From Azonexaceae bacterium (GTDB lineage: Bacteria; Pseudomonadota; Gammaproteobacteria; Burkholderiales; Rhodocyclaceae): DNA of 14,393 nucleotides. The translations under genes and the position numbers were made by a program. Below the pieces are notes generated by a model. It saw only the letters and a list, made by a program, of their open reading frames with translations, was not told the DNA's origin and searched no databases. This document shows, piece after piece, positions 7,025 to 14,393 of this stretch (the stretch's first letter is position 1; every line of letters begins with the position of its first letter). Location of the stretch: contig SSTB01000214.1 in the NCBI GenBank assembly GCA_009469665.1, positions 1 through 14,393 of the forward strand, written 5' to 3'.

Positions 7025-8908
7025 ATGTTCGACGCAGTCCGCAACAACAAGAGAATCGTCCAGATCTTCCTCGCCCTCATCACGCTGCCCTTCGCGCTGT
7101 GGGGCGTCGATGCCTATGTGCGCAACGTGACCGACGACGGGGTGGTGGCCAGGATCGGCGACGTGAAGATCACGCCGCAGCATTTTCAGCAGGCCCTGCG
7201 GGAGCAGGAGGAACGCATCCGCAATCAGACCGGCAGCTTCGATCCCAAGCTCTTCGACAACCCGGAGGCCCGCAAGGCGGTCATCGACGACATGATCGAT
7301 CAGCAACTCATCCTCCTGGAAGCCTCCAAGAAGCGCATGATCGCCAGCGACGCGGCGGTCAGCCGCGCGATCGCCAATATCCCCGCGCTCCAGGTGGACG
7401 GCAAGTTTTCCCTGGAACGCTATGAGCAGGCCGTCAAGGCCCAGGGTTTGACCATGGGGGGCTTCGAAGCCCGCGTGCGGCAGGATCTCACCCTGCAGCA
7501 ACTCGCCGGTTCCATCGGCCAGACCGGCATCCTTTCCCGGACGGTCACGGAAAAGGTGCTCGCCCTGCAGGCTGAGAAGCGCGAAGTGCAGGAGTTCCGT
7601 TACGCGGTGGATGACTGGGTGAGCAAGGTCAAATTGGAAGACGATGCGGCACGCAAGTATTACGACGCCAATCCCAAGCAATTCGAAATCGCCGAGCAGG
7701 CCCAGGTCGAATTCGTGGTCCTGTCCCTGGATACGGTGAGCGCCCAGGTCAGCGTCCCCGAAACGGAAGTGAAGGCGTGGTACGACGGCCACAAGAGCCG
7801 CTACGGCACGGGCGAGGAGCGGCGCGCGGCTCACATCCTCATCGGCCTGGAAAATTCCGACAAGGCCAAAGCCAAGGCAAGAGCCGAGGCAGTGCTGAAG
7901 GAAGTCCGTGCCCAACCCGCGGCCTTCGCCGATCTGGCCAAGAAGTACTCCGCGGACCCGGGCTCCGCGGCCAAGGGGGGCGATCTGGGCTTCTTTGCCC
8001 GGGGCGCCATGGTCAAGCCCTTCGAGGATGCGGCTTTCAACCTCAAGCAAGACGAAATTTCCGGCGTGGTCGAATCCGAGTTCGGCTACCACATCATCAA
8101 GCTCACCGGCATCCACGGCGCCAAGGAAAAACCCTACGCCGATGTCAAGGGCGAAATCGAAGCGGAACTGAAGCGGACCACCGCCACGCGCAAATTCGCC
8201 GAAGCGGCCGAGGCCTTCACCAATATGGTCTATGAGCAGTCCGACAGCCTTGCCGCTGTGGCGGAAAAGTACAAGCTGGAAGTGCGCAAGACCGCCTGGT
8301 TAACCCGTCAGCCCAATCCTGCCAACGGACACTTTGCCAACGAAAAGCTCCTTGCCGCGGTGTTCTCCGAAGATGCAGTGAAAAACCGCCGCAACACCGA
8401 GGCCATTGAGGTCGCTCCCAATACCCTGGTGGCCGCGCGGGTGACCGAGCACAAACCCGCCGCCCTGCGCGCCTTCGACGAAGTAAAGGGTGCCGTCGAG
8501 ACCGTCCTGCGCCGCCGCGAGGCCCTGGCCCTGGCCGTGAAGGAAGGCGAGGCGCGTCTCGCCGAACTGCGGCGCGGTGAAGACAAACTGGCCTGGGGAG
8601 CGGCCAAGACCATCTCCCGTCTGGATGCCCTGCGGGTGCCTCCCCAGGCGGTTCCTGCCATCCTCAAGGTGGATGCCGCCAAGCTCCCGGGATACGCCGG
8701 CGTCGAACTCCCCGACCTGGGCTACGCCCTGTTCAAGGTGGTCAAGGTCCTGCCGGGCGAAAAGCTGGATGAGGCCCGCCGCCAGTCCATGCTGCGCCAG
8801 TACACCACCCTGGTCCTGCAGGAGGAGGTCAAGGCCTACCTCGCCGGTCTGCGTTCCCGCTACAAGGTCGAAATCAATCAGGCCGCCCTGGAGGCCAAGG
8901 AGAAGTAA
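7025..8908 (+). CDS. ppiD: Periplasmic peptidyl-prolyl isomerase PpiD (SurA N-domain)
   Basis: A 627-aa membrane-anchored folding factor. A single uncleaved membrane helix (residues about 11-28, [18 protein letters not shown]) anchors it with the bulk in the periplasm. Next comes a SurA/PpiD-type chaperone domain (about 40-180; [22 protein letters not shown] is typical). The PPIC rotamase domain spans about 265-362, from RRAAHILIG (His270) through [10 protein letters not shown] to FGYHIIKL (His356). A long C-terminal region similar to the chaperone fold completes it. Length and order fit the PpiD family, which assists proteins leaving the Sec translocon. In E. coli PpiD the rotamase domain is inactive; activity here is unknown. 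The start [13 protein letters not shown] is the family's usual N-terminus; the ribosome site (CGGAAT) is weak. It faces fabI and ends at a strong terminator. Confidence 0.94.
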   Translation: MFDAVRNNKRIVQIFLALITLPFALWGVDAYVRNVTDDGVVARIGDVKITPQHFQQALREQEERIRNQTGSFDPKLFDNPEARKAVIDDMIDQQLILLEASKKRMIASDAAVSRAIANIPALQVDGKFSLERYEQAVKAQGLTMGGFEARVRQDLTLQQLAGSIGQTGILSRTVTEKVLALQAEKREVQEFRYAVDDWVSKVKLEDDAARKYYDANPKQFEIAEQAQVEFVVLSLDTVSAQVSVPETEVKAWYDGHKSRYGTGEERRAAHILIGLENSDKAKAKARAEAVLKEVRAQPAAFADLAKKYSADPGSAAKGGDLGFFARGAMVKPFEDAAFNLKQDEISGVVESEFGYHIIKLTGIHGAKEKPYADVKGEIEAELKRTTATRKFAEAAEAFTNMVYEQSDSLAAVAEKYKLEVRKTAWLTRQPNPANGHFANEKLLAAVFSEDAVKNRRNTEAIEVAPNTLVAARVTEHKPAALRAFDEVKGAVETVLRRREALALAVKEGEARLAELRRGEDKLAWGAAKTISRLDALRVPPQAVPAILKVDAAKLPGYAGVELPDLGYALFKVVKVLPGEKLDEARRQSMLRQYTTLVLQEEVKAYLAGLRSRYKVEINQAALEAKEK

Positions 8909-8948
8909 GCCCTCCGCGGGGCGGTGCCACCTCGCCCCATGGCATACG

Positions 8949-8978
8949 AAAACGCCGGCCCGCGGGCCGGCGTTTTTT
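8949..8978. terminator. Bidirectional intrinsic terminator between ppiD and fabI
   Basis: AACGCCGGCC (8951-8960), loop CGCG and GGCCGGCGTT (8965-8974) form a perfect 10-bp GC-rich stem. It is followed on the plus strand by six T (8973-8978) and preceded by AAAA (8949-8952), which gives a T-run on the minus strand. It sits 42 bases after the ppiD stop and before the fabI stop from the other side, so it can serve both genes. Confidence 0.93.
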
Positions 8979-9025
8979 CTCGCATCTTTTCCCGTGGCGC
9001 AGGATTCCAGGCCGCGGGCGGCCGG

Positions 9026-9823
9026 TCAGCCCGGCAGCGGCTCCGGATTGCCCAGGGCGGTGGAGTGCATGCCACCGTCGACGTAGAGGATTTCCGCCGT
9101 GATGCCGCTTGCCAGGTCGGAGAGCAGAAAGGCCGCGGCGTTGCCCACTTCCTCGATGGTCACGTTGCGGCGCAGGGGGGCGTGGTGGGCGTTGTAGGAG
9201 AGCAGCTTGCCGAAGTTGCCGATGCCTGAGGCGGCCAGGGTCTTGATCGGGCCGGCGGAAATGGCGTTGGCGCGGATGCCTTCGGGCCCGAGGCAGAACG
9301 CGAGGTAGCGGGTGGCGGCTTCCAGGCTGGCCTTGGCGAGGCCCATAGTGTTGTAGTTGGGCATGGTGCGCTCGGCGCCCAGGTAGGACAAGGCGAGCAG
9401 CGAGGCGCGGCGGCCCTTCATCATGGGCCGGGCGGCCTTGGCCAGGGCGGGGTAGCTGTAGGAGGAAATTTCGTGGGCGATGCGGAAGGCGTCCCGCGTG
9501 ATGCCTTCCAGAAAGTCGCCCTCGATGGCCTCTGCAGGGGCGAAGGCGATGGAGTGGACCAGGCCGTCGAGGCCGTCCCAGCGGGTGGCGAGGTCGGCGA
9601 AAAGCTTGTCGATCTGCTCGTCGCTGGCGACATCGCAGGGGAAGACCAGGTCGCTGCCGCATTCGTTGGCGAACTTGCGTACCCGCTCCTCGAAGCGTTC
9701 ATTCTGGAAAGTGAACGCGAGTTCCGCACCTTCCCGGTGACAAGCCTTGGCGATGCCATAGGCGATGGAATGCTTGGAGATGAGGCCGGTGATGAGAATC
9801 TTTTTGTCGGCGAGAAAGCCCAT
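9026..9823 (-). CDS. fabI: Enoyl-[acyl-carrier-protein] reductase (NADH) FabI
   Basis: A 265-aa short-chain dehydrogenase that reduces trans-2-enoyl-ACP, the last step of each fatty-acid elongation cycle. The whole family pattern is present: [14 protein letters not shown] cofactor loop (Gly13, Ser19), Gln40 as in NADH-dependent E. coli FabI, and the active site [20 protein letters not shown] with Tyr147, Tyr157 and Lys164 (E. coli Tyr146, Tyr156, Lys163), then [15 protein letters not shown]. Length is close to E. coli FabI (262). Residue 93 is Ala where E. coli has the triclosan-relevant Gly93; Ala also occurs naturally in other FabI proteins, so no resistance is implied. A good ribosome site (AGGGAGA) and a TATAAT box lie just upstream on the minus strand. 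It lies downstream of the ETF-QO gene in the same orientation but has its own promoter. Confidence 0.97.
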   Translation of the reverse strand: MGFLADKKILITGLISKHSIAYGIAKACHREGAELAFTFQNERFEERVRKFANECGSDLVFPCDVASDEQIDKLFADLATRWDGLDGLVHSIAFAPAEAIEGDFLEGITRDAFRIAHEISSYSYPALAKAARPMMKGRRASLLALSYLGAERTMPNYNTMGLAKASLEAATRYLAFCLGPEGIRANAISAGPIKTLAASGIGNFGKLLSYNAHHAPLRRNVTIEEVGNAAAFLLSDLASGITAEILYVDGGMHSTALGNPEPLPG

Positions 9824-9855
9824 GTGATGTTCTCCCTAGGGGGTTAGCCGGCCGG

Positions 9856-9861
9856 ATTATA
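9856..9861 (-). promoter_or_regulatory. fabI: Consensus -10 box of fabI promoter
   Basis: Read on the minus strand this is TATAAT, 32 bases before the fabI start, giving a leader of about 25 bases. The -35 region 16-18 bases upstream is far from TTGACA, so another factor or a strong -10 may carry it. An 8-bp inverted repeat, GCCCGTCT (9875-9882) and AGACGGGC (9898-9905), lies just upstream and could be a regulator site, although it also overlaps the transcript end of the ETF-QO gene. Confidence 0.65.
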
Positions 9862-9907
9862 TCGGAATTTGTCGGCCCGTCTGTTGCACTGCCGCAGAGA
9901 CGGGCGA

Positions 9908-9939
9908 CCAGGGCCGGGCGGGCACGGCGCCCGGCCTGG
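9908..9939 (-). terminator. Strong GC hairpin after ETF-QO gene
   Basis: CCAGG-G-CCGGGCG (9908-9920) pairs with CGCCCGG-CCTGG (9928-9939), a 12-bp stem with one bulged base, placed one base after the ETF-QO stop on the minus strand. No T-run follows, so it may protect the 3' end or slow polymerase rather than act as a full intrinsic terminator. Confidence 0.45.
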
Positions 9940-9940
9940 A

Positions 9941-11581
9941 TCAAAAATTGGGGTAGGCCGGCCCTTCGCCGCCCTGGGGTGCGACCCATTCGATATTTTG
10001 GGCGGGATCCTTGATGTCGCAGGTCTTGCAATGCAGGCAGTTCTGGGCGTTGATGTGCAGGCGCGGGCCTTCGGGGGCCTCCACGATCTCGTAGACCCCA
10101 GCCGGGCAGTAGCGCTGCTCAGGCGCGTCGTAGCGGGCGAGGTTGAGGCTTACTGGCAGCGCGGGATCCTTGAGTTGCAAGTGGCAGGGCTGGTCGTCCT
10201 CGTGGCGGGTGCCGGAGAGGAAGACCGAGGACAGGCGGTCGAAGCTGACGACGCCGTCCGGCCTGGGGTAGGTAATCGGCACGCAGGCCGCAGCGGGCAG
10301 GGTGCGCGCGTGGTCGGCCTGGTGATGATGCAAGGTCCAGGGGGCGCGGCCGGCGAAGATTTTCTGGTCGATGCCGAAGAGCAGGGAACCCCATTTGAGT
10401 CCGCGGGCCAGGAGGGGCTTGAAATTGCGCGCCCGGTAAAGTTCCTCGTGCAGCCAGCTCTGGCGGAAGGCTTCCGGGTAGGCCTCCAGTTCGTCGTGGC
10501 GGCGCCCGGCGGCCAGGGCATCGGCAAGGGCGTCGGCGGCCAGCATGCCGGACTTGAGCGCCGCGTGGCAGCCCTTGATGCGGGCGGCGTTGAGAAAGCC
10601 GGCGTCGTCGCCTACCAGCAGGCCCCCAGGGAAGACGAGGCGGGGCAGGGACTGGAGCCCCCCCGCCGCCAAGGCTCGGGCGCCGTAGGCAACGCGTCTT
10701 CCGCCGGCCAGGTATTCCCGGATTTGAGGGTGGGTCTTGAAGCGTTGGAATTCTTCGTAGGGCGAGAGATAAGGATTGGCGTAGCCCAGACCGACGACGA
10801 AGCCCACCGCCACCTGGCGGTCGGCCTGGTGGTAGAGGAAGCCCCCGCCGTAGGTATCCGGCTGCAGGGGCCAGCCGGCGGTATGCAGGACCAGGCCCGG
10901 GACGTGGCGCTCGGCCGGGACATCCCACAGTTCCTTGAGACCCAGGCCATAGACTTGCGGATCGACCCCCTGGCGCAGGCCGAAACGGGCCTCCAGGCCC
11001 TTGCCCAGGTGCCCACGACAGCCTTCGGCGAAGACCGTGTAGCGGCCAAGAAGCGCCATGCCGGGCTGGTGGGCGGGCCCCGGGGTGCCATCCCGGCGTA
11101 GCCCCATGTCGCCGGTGGCAACACCGACGACCCGGCCCGCTTCGTCGAACAGCACTTCGGCGGCGGCGAAGCCCGGGTAGATGTCGACCCCCTGGGCCTC
11201 GGCCTCTCCCGCCAGCCAGCGGCACAGATTGCCGAGGGAGATGACGTGGTTGCCCGCGTTATGGAAGCACTCCGGCAGCAGCCAGCCGGGAACGCGCCGG
11301 GCGGAGGATTCCCCGAGAAAGTAGAAGCGGTCCTCCACCACCGGGGTGGCCACCGGGGCGCCGCGCTCGGCCCAATCCGGCACGAGTTCGTCGAGGGCAC
11401 GGGGGTCGAAGACGGCTCCGGAGAGGATATGGGCGCCGATCTCGGCCCCCTTTTCGATCAGGCAGACGGAAATGTCGCCGCCCATCGCCTTGGCCCGCTG
11501 CCTGAGGCGCAGGGCCGTGGCCAGCCCGGAGGGGCCGCCGCCCACCACGACGACGTCGAATTCCATGGTTTCCCGCGCCAT
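9941..11581 (-). CDS. Electron-transfer flavoprotein-ubiquinone oxidoreductase
   Basis: A 546-aa membrane-associated iron-sulfur flavoprotein that takes electrons from ETF, fed by acyl-CoA and other dehydrogenases, and gives them to ubiquinone. The N-terminus carries the FAD motif VVVGGGPSGLATALRL and the ETF-QO signature EKGAEIGAHILSGAVFDPRAL. The middle shows GGFLYHQADRQVAVGFVVGL and the segment around LVGDDAGFLNAARIKG. The 4Fe-4S ligands are present: Cys492 (RYCPAGVYE), then Cys515, Cys518 and Cys521 (NCLHCKTCDIKDP). Length fits the family. Start ATG 11581 is chosen because GAGGAAA lies 7 bases upstream on the minus strand; the frame extends to 11725 but that part overlaps the divergent thioesterase gene. 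ATG at 11566 is possible. It suggests fatty-acid or amino-acid beta-oxidation feeding respiration. Confidence 0.96.
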   Translation of the reverse strand: MARETMEFDVVVVGGGPSGLATALRLRQRAKAMGGDISVCLIEKGAEIGAHILSGAVFDPRALDELVPDWAERGAPVATPVVEDRFYFLGESSARRVPGWLLPECFHNAGNHVISLGNLCRWLAGEAEAQGVDIYPGFAAAEVLFDEAGRVVGVATGDMGLRRDGTPGPAHQPGMALLGRYTVFAEGCRGHLGKGLEARFGLRQGVDPQVYGLGLKELWDVPAERHVPGLVLHTAGWPLQPDTYGGGFLYHQADRQVAVGFVVGLGYANPYLSPYEEFQRFKTHPQIREYLAGGRRVAYGARALAAGGLQSLPRLVFPGGLLVGDDAGFLNAARIKGCHAALKSGMLAADALADALAAGRRHDELEAYPEAFRQSWLHEELYRARNFKPLLARGLKWGSLLFGIDQKIFAGRAPWTLHHHQADHARTLPAAACVPITYPRPDGVVSFDRLSSVFLSGTRHEDDQPCHLQLKDPALPVSLNLARYDAPEQRYCPAGVYEIVEAPEGPRLHINAQNCLHCKTCDIKDPAQNIEWVAPQGGEGPAYPNF

Positions 11582-11640
11582 CCCGTGCTTTCCTCGATTG
11601 TCGACCGCCGGGCGATACCGTACAGTAGGGCCATCGCGGG

Positions 11641-11663
11641 GACAAGCCCGCCGCGGGCTTGTC
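11641..11663 (+). promoter_or_regulatory. Perfect 10-bp hairpin abutting thioesterase start
   Basis: GACAAGCCCG (11641-11650), loop CCG and CGGGCTTGTC (11654-11663) form a perfect stem that ends 3 bases before the ATG at 11667. It occupies exactly the place where a ribosome site would be, and no Shine-Dalgarno sequence is visible. In RNA it could control translation; as DNA it could be an operator in the 85-bp divergent gap with the ETF-QO gene. Confidence 0.5.
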
Positions 11664-11666
11664 GCC

Positions 11667-12077
11667 ATGCACAGCGCAAAGAAACTCATCCATCGCACGA
11701 CCATTCCCATCCGCTGGGGTGACATGGACGCCTACGGCCACGTCAATAACACCCTCTATTTCCGCTACATGGAAATCGCCCGCATCGAATGGCTGGAAGC
11801 GGCGGGCTACGGCCTCGACCCGGACGGCGAGGGGCCGGTGATCGTCAATGCGAGCTGCACCTTCCTCATTCCCCTGACCTATCCGGGATCGGTCGAAGTG
11901 CTGACCTATGCCGCGCCACCGGGGCGCTCCAGCGTGCAGACCCGGGTCGAGATGCGTCCCAGCGGCAGCGAGGCCCTCTACGCCGAAGGGGCCGCCAAAG
12001 TGGTGTGGATGGATCATCGCACCGGCCGCAGCGCCCCTTTGCCGGCGCCCCTGCGGGCACTCCTGGAAGCGGAGTAA
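11667..12077 (+). CDS. Hotdog-fold acyl-CoA thioesterase (4HBT/YbgC-like)
   Basis: A 136-aa hotdog-fold protein. The family active-site segment is clear near the N-terminus: IRWGDMDAYGHVNNTLYFRYMEIARIEW, with Asp21 in DAYGHVNN in the place of the catalytic Asp of 4-hydroxybenzoyl-CoA thioesterase. The VIVNASCTFLIPLTYPGSVEV strand segment is also typical. The enzyme should hydrolyse an acyl-CoA thioester in the cytosol as an oligomer; the acyl group cannot be told. The frame is open from 11346, but that part is antisense to the ETF-QO gene, so MHSAKK is the likely start despite the missing ribosome site. It is divergent from the ETF-QO gene and lies 32 bases before the secreted-protein gene, probably one operon. 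Confidence 0.9.
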   Translation: MHSAKKLIHRTTIPIRWGDMDAYGHVNNTLYFRYMEIARIEWLEAAGYGLDPDGEGPVIVNASCTFLIPLTYPGSVEVLTYAAPPGRSSVQTRVEMRPSGSEALYAEGAAKVVWMDHRTGRSAPLPAPLRALLEAE

Positions 12078-12109
12078 ACTTCGCCCCCTGCATCCCCTGG
12101 GAGATTGAT

Positions 12110-12646
12110 ATGAAAGCATTCGGGGCCACCCTGGTCGTCCTTCTGTTGAGCGCCGGCCCCGCCGCGGCGGGGAGCCTGGACGGCGACCGCTACGTCGCCG
12201 AGCGCTACGGCCGCCTGGAGATATCCGCCCCTGCCGGGCGCTGGGAATTCTTCGACCGGGAGGGCGGCATCGCCTCCGACGAGGGCGGTCCGGTGGTCGA
12301 CCTGCAACTGCGCCAGCCGGTGGCCGGCCTGCGGCCCACCCTGCGCATCACCGGTGTGCGCAAAGGGGATGCGACGGTGAGTGCCGACAGCATCCTGCGC
12401 ACCAGCCGCGAGGCCTTCGTCGAGGCCGGGGGCGAGTTGGGCCCCATCCACGTCATCTCCGCCGGGGGGCGGACGCAGCAGTCCTACGAAGGCCGCATCA
12501 CCCCAGGAGGCCAGGCCGCCCGCAGCCGGGTCGTGCTCCTCGAAGGACCGCAGGCGTTTTTCCTGCTCCAGATGGTCGTGCCGGCCGCCGCCTTCGACGA
12601 AGCCGCCCGGGAATTAGAGCACTTGCTGCCCACCATCGCCTATTGA
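12110..12646 (+). CDS. Secreted protein of unknown function, 178 aa
   Basis: ATG at 12110 has a ribosome site, GGGAG at 12099-12103. The N-terminus is a clear Sec signal peptide, MKAFGATLVVLLLSAGPAAA, with cleavage expected after AAA near residue 20; there is no lipobox Cys. The mature part of about 158 residues has alternating strands and no cysteine or motif I recognise. It is probably a periplasmic beta-rich protein. It follows the thioesterase by 32 bases and is likely co-transcribed. The gene ends GCC-TAT-TGA; the stop lies in the left boundary of the MITE-like element. A second copy of almost the same ending (GCCTACTGA) lies beyond the element at 12887-12895, so the insertion kept the last codon and stop intact. 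Confidence 0.82.
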   Translation: MKAFGATLVVLLLSAGPAAAGSLDGDRYVAERYGRLEISAPAGRWEFFDREGGIASDEGGPVVDLQLRQPVAGLRPTLRITGVRKGDATVSADSILRTSREAFVEAGGELGPIHVISAGGRTQQSYEGRITPGGQAARSRVVLLEGPQAFFLLQMVVPAAAFDEAARELEHLLPTIAY

Positions 12647-12886
12647 ACCTGGAAACCTCAATTGACCGCTTGTCGAAGCCCGAAATGCCTTGTTCCCCGG
12701 ACCTCTGCGCCACTCGGGGCTCCTCACCCACCGGGTGGCACCGCTACGAACCCGCTGGCGCATCCGGGCGAGTGCCTGGCTTTGTCGCTCCTCCTTGCAG
12801 GCATGAGCCTGCCGCGTCGTCGCTTCGCGCCAGACACCCGCCCGAACGCACCAACGGGCCCGTCCAACTGAGGTTTCCAGGTTGAA
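12643..12886. mobile_element. MITE-like nonautonomous element with terminal inverted repeats
   Basis: CCTGGAAACCTCAATTG (12648-12664) and CAACTGAGGTTTCCAGG (12865-12881) are inverted repeats with 16 of 17 bases matching. TTGAA directly flanks both ends (12643-12647 and 12882-12886), as a 5-bp target duplication would. An alternative reading includes TTGAA in the element and takes GCCTA (12638-12642 and 12887-12891) as the duplication. The element is 234 or 244 bp and shows no convincing coding region. Inside are small hairpins, including GCAGGC-ATGA-GCCTGC (12797-12812). It separates the secreted-protein gene from dgt. Confidence 0.8.
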
Positions 12887-12968
12887 GCCTACTGAAAGCC
12901 CGTGAATATCGTGTCGAAACCCGCCCCCCGCGCCCCTTGGCGCCCGAAATCTTCGCCGACGCCGGACC

Positions 12969-14315
12969 ATGGATAAGCGCAAGGTCTGGGAACGCCTCCT
13001 GTCCGTCGAGCGGCCCGGGGCTGGCGCGGCGCCCAGCGCCCGGGAGCGCACCGCCTACCAGCAGGACCACGATCGCATCGTCTTCACCTCCGCTTTCCGG
13101 CGCCTGAAGGACAAGACTCAGGTCTTTCCGCTCTCCCGTTCCGACTACGTGCGTACCCGCCTCACCCACAGTCTGGAAGCTAGTTGCGTCGGGCGTTCCC
13201 TGGGGGCTTTGGTGGGCCGGGAAATCATTGCCCGCCATGGCCTGGAACATGTCGAGGCGGCGGATTTCGGCGCCATCGTCGCCGCCGCTTGTCTGGCCCA
13301 CGACATCGGCAATCCCCCCTTCGGCCACGCCGGCGAGGACGCCATCCGGGAGTGGTTCCGTGGTTCCGGGCTGCTCGAACGCCACCCCTTTACCCCCGCC
13401 CAGCGCGCCGATTTCGAATACTACGAGGGCAACGCCCAGGGTTTCCGCATCGTCACCCGGCTCCAGTCCCCCGCCAACCCGGGCCTGCAATTGACCGCCG
13501 CCGTGCTCGCTGCCTTCACCAAGTACCCGCGCCCTTCCTGGGTGGGGGAGGAACTGGACGGCAAGAGCGGCAAAAAATTCGGCTACTTCCAGCAGGACGC
13601 CGAATCCTTCCGCCAGGTGGCCGCCGCCACCGGGCTGGTGCCCCGCATTCCCGGCCTTGCCTGGCGTCGCCATCCCCTGGCCAGCCTGGTGGAAGTGGCC
13701 GACGATACCTGCTACCTGATCGTCGACCTCGAAGATGCCGCCCGGCTGGGCTTCGTGCCCTACCGCGACGCGGAACTCCTCCTGGGCGAACTGGCCGGCG
13801 ACAGCGTCTCCGGCGGCCGTCTGGACCGCCTGCACGACCCCAAGGAACGCCTCGAATACCTGCGGGCCAAGGCCATCGGCCGGCTGCTGGAAAGCGCCGC
13901 GGCGGTCTTCCTGGAGCATGAGGGGGCCATCCTGGACGGGCGCTTCGACGACGAACTCCTCTCCCGTTCGCCCCTGGCCGTGCCGCTCCAGGCGGTGCTC
14001 AGGCTGGCCAAGGAAACCATTTACGTCGCCCGCCCGGCCCTGGAAATCGAAACCGCCGGCTTCCAGGTCCTGGGGGGGCTGCTGGAACTCTTCACGCGCG
14101 CCGTCGAGGCGGGCGCGGGCGCGGTACGCATGACCACCCGGGAGCGTATGCTCCTGCAATTGCTGCCGCAGCAGTTCCTGGGCCACGACGCAGAGCCGGA
14201 CCCGGATCCCTACATCCGCCTCCTCCAGGTCGCCGATTTCGTCGCCGGAATGACCGACTCCTACGCGGTGGATCTCTATCGCAAGCTGAAGGGCATCGAC
14301 CTGCCGAGCGATTGA
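12969..14315 (+). CDS. dgt: dGTP triphosphohydrolase-family HD protein
   Basis: A 448-aa HD-superfamily phosphohydrolase of the Dgt type, which cleaves dNTPs (dGTP in E. coli) to the nucleoside and triphosphate and so tunes the DNA precursor pool. The N-terminus has the family's RIVFTSAFRRLKDKTQVFPL. Metal ligands are in place: His67 (TRLTHSLE), His111-Asp112 (CLAHDIGNPPFGHAGE, with His120 and Glu123 close by) and Asp245/Asp246 (EVADDTCYLIVDLED). Length is that of the Dgt subfamily, shorter than E. coli Dgt (505). ATG 12969 has no strong ribosome site, but the protein start MDKRKVWERLL fits the family. Its original upstream neighbour is now separated from it by the MITE-like element. In many betaproteobacteria dgt sits near aroKB and gltB; neither is seen here, though gltB could begin right of the window. 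Confidence 0.94.
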   Translation: MDKRKVWERLLSVERPGAGAAPSARERTAYQQDHDRIVFTSAFRRLKDKTQVFPLSRSDYVRTRLTHSLEASCVGRSLGALVGREIIARHGLEHVEAADFGAIVAAACLAHDIGNPPFGHAGEDAIREWFRGSGLLERHPFTPAQRADFEYYEGNAQGFRIVTRLQSPANPGLQLTAAVLAAFTKYPRPSWVGEELDGKSGKKFGYFQQDAESFRQVAAATGLVPRIPGLAWRRHPLASLVEVADDTCYLIVDLEDAARLGFVPYRDAELLLGELAGDSVSGGRLDRLHDPKERLEYLRAKAIGRLLESAAAVFLEHEGAILDGRFDDELLSRSPLAVPLQAVLRLAKETIYVARPALEIETAGFQVLGGLLELFTRAVEAGAGAVRMTTRERMLLQLLPQQFLGHDAEPDPDPYIRLLQVADFVAGMTDSYAVDLYRKLKGIDLPSD

Positions 14316-14393
14316 TCCGGGCGGGGGGGTGCGCTGGATGATTGGCGTCGGTTGTACTAACATTGCCGCACTTGAGCCAAGAAATGAGGCGCC

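Noticed and set aside
9026..9823. Ala93 in FabI as a triclosan-resistance change
   Set aside because: E. coli resistance involves Gly93 to Val; Ala at this place occurs naturally in other FabI proteins, so it is not evidence of resistance.
9869..11101. 410-aa open frame on the plus strand
   Set aside because: It is antisense to the ETF-QO gene, whose motifs are unambiguous.
12744..14363. 539-aa open frame on the minus strand over dgt
   Set aside because: It is antisense to a gene with intact HD motifs, crosses the MITE-like element and resembles no family.

Overview
The window reads as chromosomal DNA of a GC-rich betaproteobacterium. Gene content (SurA-N/PpiD-type isomerase, FabI, ETF-ubiquinone oxidoreductase, Dgt) and codon style suggest something near the Rhodocyclales (Azoarcus, Thauera, Dechloromonas or Accumulibacter-like). 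That placement is inferred from protein style, not from a marker gene.

Left edge (1-584): the worn end of an accessory element. It holds a hairpin, an internally deleted IS3-family transposase remnant on the minus strand, a short imperfect tandem repeat, a plausible sigma-70 promoter, and then the 3' part of a tRNA-Leu gene (530-584) whose 5' half is missing. A lone tRNA 3' end is the classic scar of site-specific integration, so sequence left of about 530 is probably imported and sequence to the right is the original chromosome.

Region 606-4126: a large exported TPR-CHAT putative protease, a 100-bp gap with two perfect palindromes, an 89-aa orphan gene, and a compact noncoding element bounded by 12-bp inverted repeats that starts at the orphan's stop codon.

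Region 4155-6900: a divergent pair. On the minus strand is an MscS-type channel with a C-terminal cyclic-nucleotide-binding domain; on the plus strand is an FAD oxidoreductase of the L-2-hydroxyglutarate oxidase type. An inverted repeat lies between their starts.

Region 7025-12646: housekeeping genes. ppiD (periplasmic folding) and fabI (last step of fatty-acid elongation) converge on a strong bidirectional terminator. Behind fabI on the minus strand is ETF-ubiquinone oxidoreductase (electron entry from acyl-CoA dehydrogenases). Divergent from it is a small operon of a hotdog-fold acyl-CoA thioesterase and a secreted protein of unknown function. FabI, ETF-QO and the thioesterase all touch acyl-chain metabolism.

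Region 12643-14315: a MITE-like element of about 234-244 bp with near-perfect terminal inverted repeats and 5-bp direct repeats, inserted exactly at the end of the secreted-protein gene, followed by a dGTPase-family gene (dgt). The last 78 bases show no gene I can support.

Most notable: the tRNA-Leu scar with a promoter firing into the TPR-CHAT gene, and two different inverted-repeat elements that each sit on the stop codon of a small gene without harming the reading frame.
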